A DNA stretch of 16,314 bases from Chloroflexota bacterium. Lineage in GTDB: Bacteria; Chloroflexota; Ktedonobacteria; Ktedonobacterales; Ktedonobacteraceae. The stretch is taken from the NCBI GenBank assembly GCA_902810755.1, contig CADDYT010000147.1, forward strand, positions 1-16,314, given 5' to 3'. This document shows positions 13,773 through 16,314 of this stretch, piece by piece. The first letter of the stretch is position 1; each line of letters begins with the position of its first letter. The notes below the pieces were generated by a model. That model had not been told where the DNA came from and did no database searches. It saw nothing but the letters and a program-made list of their open reading frames with translations. The position numbers and the translations under genes were made by a program.

Positions 13773-13775
13773 GTG
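13751..13775 (-). promoter_or_regulatory. Candidate autoregulatory operator of the hspR-like gene
   Basis: CACTTCTCA, CAATTTC, TGTCAAGTG: a palindrome of the form CACTTnnCA-N7-TGnnAAGTG with seven of nine symmetric positions per half. It covers the -35 box and most of the spacer. The 21-bp core length equals that of the HAIR element, and the CTTGA half matches it in five positions. The half-sites recur at the grpE promoter. Confidence 0.55.
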
Positions 13776-13857
13776 AAGCCTCCATTTTGCAGAATATTAC
13801 GTGCAAATAAAATGATAAGTAGAGAGGTATGATTATGAAGAGAAACCGCCTGCGTTC

Positions 13858-13866
13858 TGCTATACT
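13858..13866 (+). promoter_or_regulatory. Extended -10 promoter for the HPP gene
   Basis: TGCTATACT, identical to the extended -10 nonamer before pdp. No clear -35 lies upstream. The predicted start near 13873 gives a leader of about 72 nt. The 292-bp divergent gap holds this promoter and that of the hspR-like gene. Confidence 0.5.
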
Positions 13867-13945
13867 CTAAGAAGGAGACATGGAGGAGCAGCAGAGGGAA
13901 GGAGAACATCTATGGCCCTTCTTAATTCCTTGAGGTGAGGTACAA

Positions 13946-14737
13946 ATGGAAGATGAGAGACGGGTGAGGCAACAGGGAACGAATACGGGGAAGAGCAAAG
14001 CCCCAGAGCCAGATCATCTTCTGGCCGCCCATATTGAGCATGTGGATGAGGAACCGCCACTGATCGAGGAGATCACAAAGATGGAGGATGAGGTGGTGGA
14101 CGTGCTGGAAGACATGGCCGCCATACTGGAAGGGCTGATCCGGCGCGCTCGTTTGCCCTGGCTGCTGCAACACCATAAACGACTGCCCGTGCTGGCGCTT
14201 TTCGCCATCATCAACAGCGGTATCAGCATCGGCCTGATGTCGATTATTGCCTACTTCACGCACTCGCCCTTTATCTTTCCCTCGCTCGGCCCGACGGCTT
14301 TCCTGTTTTTCTATCGTCCGCGCTCGCCAGCCGCGACGCCGCGCAGCGCGATTCTTGGCCACACCATTGGCGCGGCAGTCGGCTACGCTTCTCTGCTGAT
14401 TACCGGGCTGACGCAGACACAGACTGCTCTACAAACCGGCGTGACGGGGCCGCGCATTGTCGCCATCACGCTCGCCCTCAGCCTCACCGTTGGCCTGATG
14501 GTGCTGCTGCGCGCCCCGCACCCGCCGGGGGCCGCGACGGCGCTGATCGTCGCCCTGGGGCTTTTCCAGCAGCCCTGGCAACTACCCCTGCTCGTCGTCG
14601 CCGTCGGTCTGCTCACCCTGCAGGCCATCGTCATCAACCGCCTGGCCGGCCTCAACTACCCGCTCTGGGGCTCTCCGGCCCCCCTGAAAAACTCGACAAT
14701 CGCCATTGCTCAACGTAAGCAAAAGACAGGGCCGTGA
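13946..14737 (+). CDS. HPP-family integral membrane protein
   Basis: A 263-aa protein. Residues 1-75 are a charged, mostly acidic, probably cytoplasmic extension (EEITKMEDEVVDVLEDMAAILEGLI). They are followed by about four or five membrane segments. HPP-family marks are FPSLGPTAFLFF (111-122), PRSAILGHTIGAAVGY (132-147) and APHPPGAATALIVALGL (190-206), which contains the defining His-Pro-Pro. Some HPP proteins are implicated in nitrite or anion transport in plastids and cyanobacteria, but the bacterial role is generally unproven. A GAGGTGAGG ribosome-binding site 5 nt upstream supports the start. It is divergent from the hspR-like gene and followed by the MFS gene, which has its own promoter. 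Confidence 0.88.
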   Translation: MEDERRVRQQGTNTGKSKAPEPDHLLAAHIEHVDEEPPLIEEITKMEDEVVDVLEDMAAILEGLIRRARLPWLLQHHKRLPVLALFAIINSGISIGLMSIIAYFTHSPFIFPSLGPTAFLFFYRPRSPAATPRSAILGHTIGAAVGYASLLITGLTQTQTALQTGVTGPRIVAITLALSLTVGLMVLLRAPHPPGAATALIVALGLFQQPWQLPLLVVAVGLLTLQAIVINRLAGLNYPLWGSPAPLKNSTIAIAQRKQKTGP

Positions 14738-14762
14738 GCAACGCCTCCCGCTTTTCCCCACA

Positions 14763-14788
14763 AAAATTACCATCCACATGATAATTTT
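14763..14788 (+). other. AT-rich inverted repeat between the HPP and MFS genes
   Basis: AAAATTA, one mismatch, CAT, loop CCAC, ATG, one mismatch, TAATTTT. It ends 12 bp before the -35 box of the MFS promoter and 25 bp after the HPP stop. It could be a weak terminator (the stem ends in TTTT) or an operator for the MFS gene; sequence cannot decide. Confidence 0.4.
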
Positions 14789-14800
14789 CGCCATAACATC

Positions 14801-14830
14801 TTGACAGATTGCCAGGGTATATCTTAAAAT
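14801..14830 (+). promoter_or_regulatory. Promoter of the MFS transporter gene
   Basis: TTGACA (14801-14806), an 18-nt spacer and TAAAAT (14825-14830). The predicted start near 14837 gives a leader of about 70 nt before the ATG at 14909. Confidence 0.65.
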
Positions 14831-14908
14831 ATCATCATTGTTATGATTAAATTTGCCATACTAACAGGTATTTCCTTCAAGAGAGACGAAGAAAAAGGAG
14901 TTGAGACC

Positions 14909-16204
14909 ATGCTTGCGGCTTTACGACAGAGAAACTTCGCCCTGTTGTGGTTCGGCCAGTTGATCTCGCTGCTGGGCGACTGGATATTGTTCGTGGCGCT
15001 GCCCTTCTACATCTACACGCTGACCGGCTCGACGCTGGCGACGGGCATCATGTTTATGGTGCAGACGCTGCCGCGCCTCTTTCTCGGCTCGGTGGCGGGC
15101 GTGTTTGTAGATCGCTGGAATCGCAGGCGCACGATGTACATAGCGGACCTCTTGCAGGCGCTGGTGCTACTGCCCCTGCTGCTGGTACACTCAAGCCAGT
15201 GGGTGTGGATCATTTATGTCTTCGCCTTCGTAGAATCGTGCATCTCGCAGTTTTTCATCCCGGCCAAAGGGGCAATCATCCCGCATCTGGTGGACGAGGA
15301 ACACCTGGTGGCCGCCAACTCATTGAACTCGTCCAGCGAGCAGTTGACGCGGCTGGTCGGGCCGGTCGTGGGCGGCGCGCTCTTCGCCCTGCTCGGCATC
15401 AACGGCGTCGCGCTGGCCGACTCAGCCTCCTTCCTCATCTCGGCGCTGATGATTATACTGGTTGTCCTGCCGCGCACAGAGACGCAGGAAGAGCAGCCCT
15501 CTATTACCGGTTCGCTGTCCCCGGCCACCTCGGCGGCGATCACCTTTGAAGCAGTGTGGCGCGAATGGCTGGCCGGGCTGGCGCTGGTGCGCAAAGAGCG
15601 GCTGGTCATGGCCATTTTCGCGGCAATGGGCGTGGCAATGATCGGCGAAGGGTTGATCGAGGTGCTGTTTGTCCCCTTTGTCAAGAATGTCATGCATGGC
15701 AACGCCGAAGTGCTGGGCTGGGTCTTGACCTCACAGGCAATCGGCGGCATCGCCGGGTCGTTCCTGCTGAGCAGCGCGAGCAAGAAAATACCGCCGCGCC
15801 TGCTGGTGGCGGCCAGCGGCTGCGCGCTGGGCATCCTCCTGTTCTTCATTATCAACTTTCCCGCCCTCGGCATCGTGCTGACCCTGCTCGCCATCGCGGG
15901 CCTTCCGGTCATCGGCTTCTACATCAATCTGTACACGCTTTTACAGGTCGCCGTCGAGGACAGATATCGCGGGCGCATCTTCGGCGCGTACATGACGGTG
16001 CAGGCGCTGATGATGCTGCTGGGCATGGCCCTCGCCAGCGGCCTCGCCGACCACGTGGGCATCATCCCCATGATGGATGCCGACGCGGCAGTCAATATCC
16101 TGGCCGGCCTCATCGCTTTCGTGATGATGCGCGGCGCGACGCTGCCGAAGCCGACGGAGACGGCGAGCAGCGAAGTTGTGGCGCAGGAGAGCGCGCTGTT
16201 ATAG
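14909..16204 (+). CDS. MFS transporter (EntS/MFS_3-like exporter)
   Basis: A 431-aa inner-membrane protein with about twelve hydrophobic segments in two halves. The N-terminus (LRQRNFALLWFGQLISLLGDWI) is the standard opening of MFS_3-type exporters related to EntS. A motif A-like loop, GSVAGVFVDRWNRRR (60-74), and PAKGAIIPHLVDEEHLVAANSLNS are diagnostic of this subgroup. Members export siderophores, macrolides or other small molecules by proton exchange; the substrate cannot be inferred. I chose the ATG at 14909 because AAGGAG lies 8 nt upstream. An in-frame ATG at 14843 would sit almost on the predicted transcription start and add 22 non-membrane residues. No partner gene is visible downstream. 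Confidence 0.9.
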   Translation: MLAALRQRNFALLWFGQLISLLGDWILFVALPFYIYTLTGSTLATGIMFMVQTLPRLFLGSVAGVFVDRWNRRRTMYIADLLQALVLLPLLLVHSSQWVWIIYVFAFVESCISQFFIPAKGAIIPHLVDEEHLVAANSLNSSSEQLTRLVGPVVGGALFALLGINGVALADSASFLISALMIILVVLPRTETQEEQPSITGSLSPATSAAITFEAVWREWLAGLALVRKERLVMAIFAAMGVAMIGEGLIEVLFVPFVKNVMHGNAEVLGWVLTSQAIGGIAGSFLLSSASKKIPPRLLVAASGCALGILLFFIINFPALGIVLTLLAIAGLPVIGFYINLYTLLQVAVEDRYRGRIFGAYMTVQALMMLLGMALASGLADHVGIIPMMDADAAVNILAGLIAFVMMRGATLPKPTETASSEVVAQESALL

Positions 16205-16229
16205 CACCATGCTATGAGAAGGATCCCCT

Positions 16230-16277
16230 GACGTGTCGTCCTGAGTGAAGCGAAGGATCAGCGGCAGCGAAGCATCG
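16230..16277 (+). repeat. Dispersed intergenic repeat copy
   Basis: GACGTGTCGTCCTGAGTGAA followed by GCGAAGGATC and then GCAGCGAAGCATCG. These are two tandem variants of the repeat seen at 8710-8834 and in the 13206-13282 terminator. It lies 25 bp after the MFS stop. No gene is visible in the last 110 bp. Confidence 0.6.
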
Positions 16278-16314
16278 TGGGCGACGGTTGGGTGGCTGGG
16301 GTGCCAGGGCGCAG

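Noticed and set aside
13880..13933. 17-codon ORF (MEEQQREGEHLWPFLIP) ending just before the HPP ribosome-binding site, a possible leader peptide
   Set aside because: Its AAGGAG is only 2 nt from the ATG, too close for efficient initiation, and it has no run of regulatory codons or attenuator hairpin.

Overview
This window looks like a chromosomal segment from a Chloroflexota bacterium, most likely class Ktedonobacteria. That placement is inference. It rests on moderately GC-rich coding DNA, HspR/MerR-type control of chaperones with no CIRCE/HrcA site seen, a DUF2089 regulator with a SHOCT-like/DUF4097-type operon, and dispersed intergenic repeats built on a GTCATGCTGAGC...GAGCGAAGCATC core. 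I see no rRNA, tRNA, CRISPR array, transposase, integrase or phage gene.

Left part (1-2651): a plus-strand, membrane-anchored kelch-repeat protein enters from beyond the left edge. It converges on, and overlaps by 22 bp, a minus-strand pyrimidine-nucleoside phosphorylase gene (pdp) with its own extended -10 promoter.

Middle-left (2652-6948): one minus-strand operon, driven by a near-consensus promoter (TTGACA-N17-TATTAT). In transcription order it encodes a DUF2089-type HTH regulator with a mostly lost zinc ribbon; a small SHOCT-like protein; a 627-aa protein with a beta-strand-repeat domain, an 11-residue-repeat coiled coil, a proline-rich linker and a SHOCT-like tail; a shorter 379-aa paralogue whose repeats carry a regular VGGN ladder; and a truncated M29 aminopeptidase remnant. 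This is the least described part of the window. By analogy with YvlB/LiaX-type proteins it may serve envelope stress, and the absence of signal peptides suggests a cytoplasmic, possibly bactofilin-like assembly. Neither role is shown by the sequence.

Centre (7130-8872): minus-strand genes for an OsmC-family peroxidase-like protein and an EamA-type transporter. Upstream of them lies a roughly 400-bp gap containing a TATAAT-centred palindrome and copies of the dispersed repeat.

Middle-right (8873-13775): a minus-strand heat-shock cluster. An HspR-like MerR repressor gene has its own strong promoter and a repeat-derived terminator. Then come grpE, dnaK, a CbpA-type dnaJ and a second MerR/CbpM-like gene. 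The hspR-like and grpE promoters both have -35 boxes inside a palindrome of the form ACTTnnCA-N(5/7)-TGnnAAGT, a good candidate repressor operator. A hairpin and an extra extended -10 sequence lie between dnaK and dnaJ.

Right end (13858-16314): plus-strand genes for an HPP-family membrane protein and a 12-TM MFS exporter, each with a recognisable promoter, followed by another copy of the dispersed repeat.
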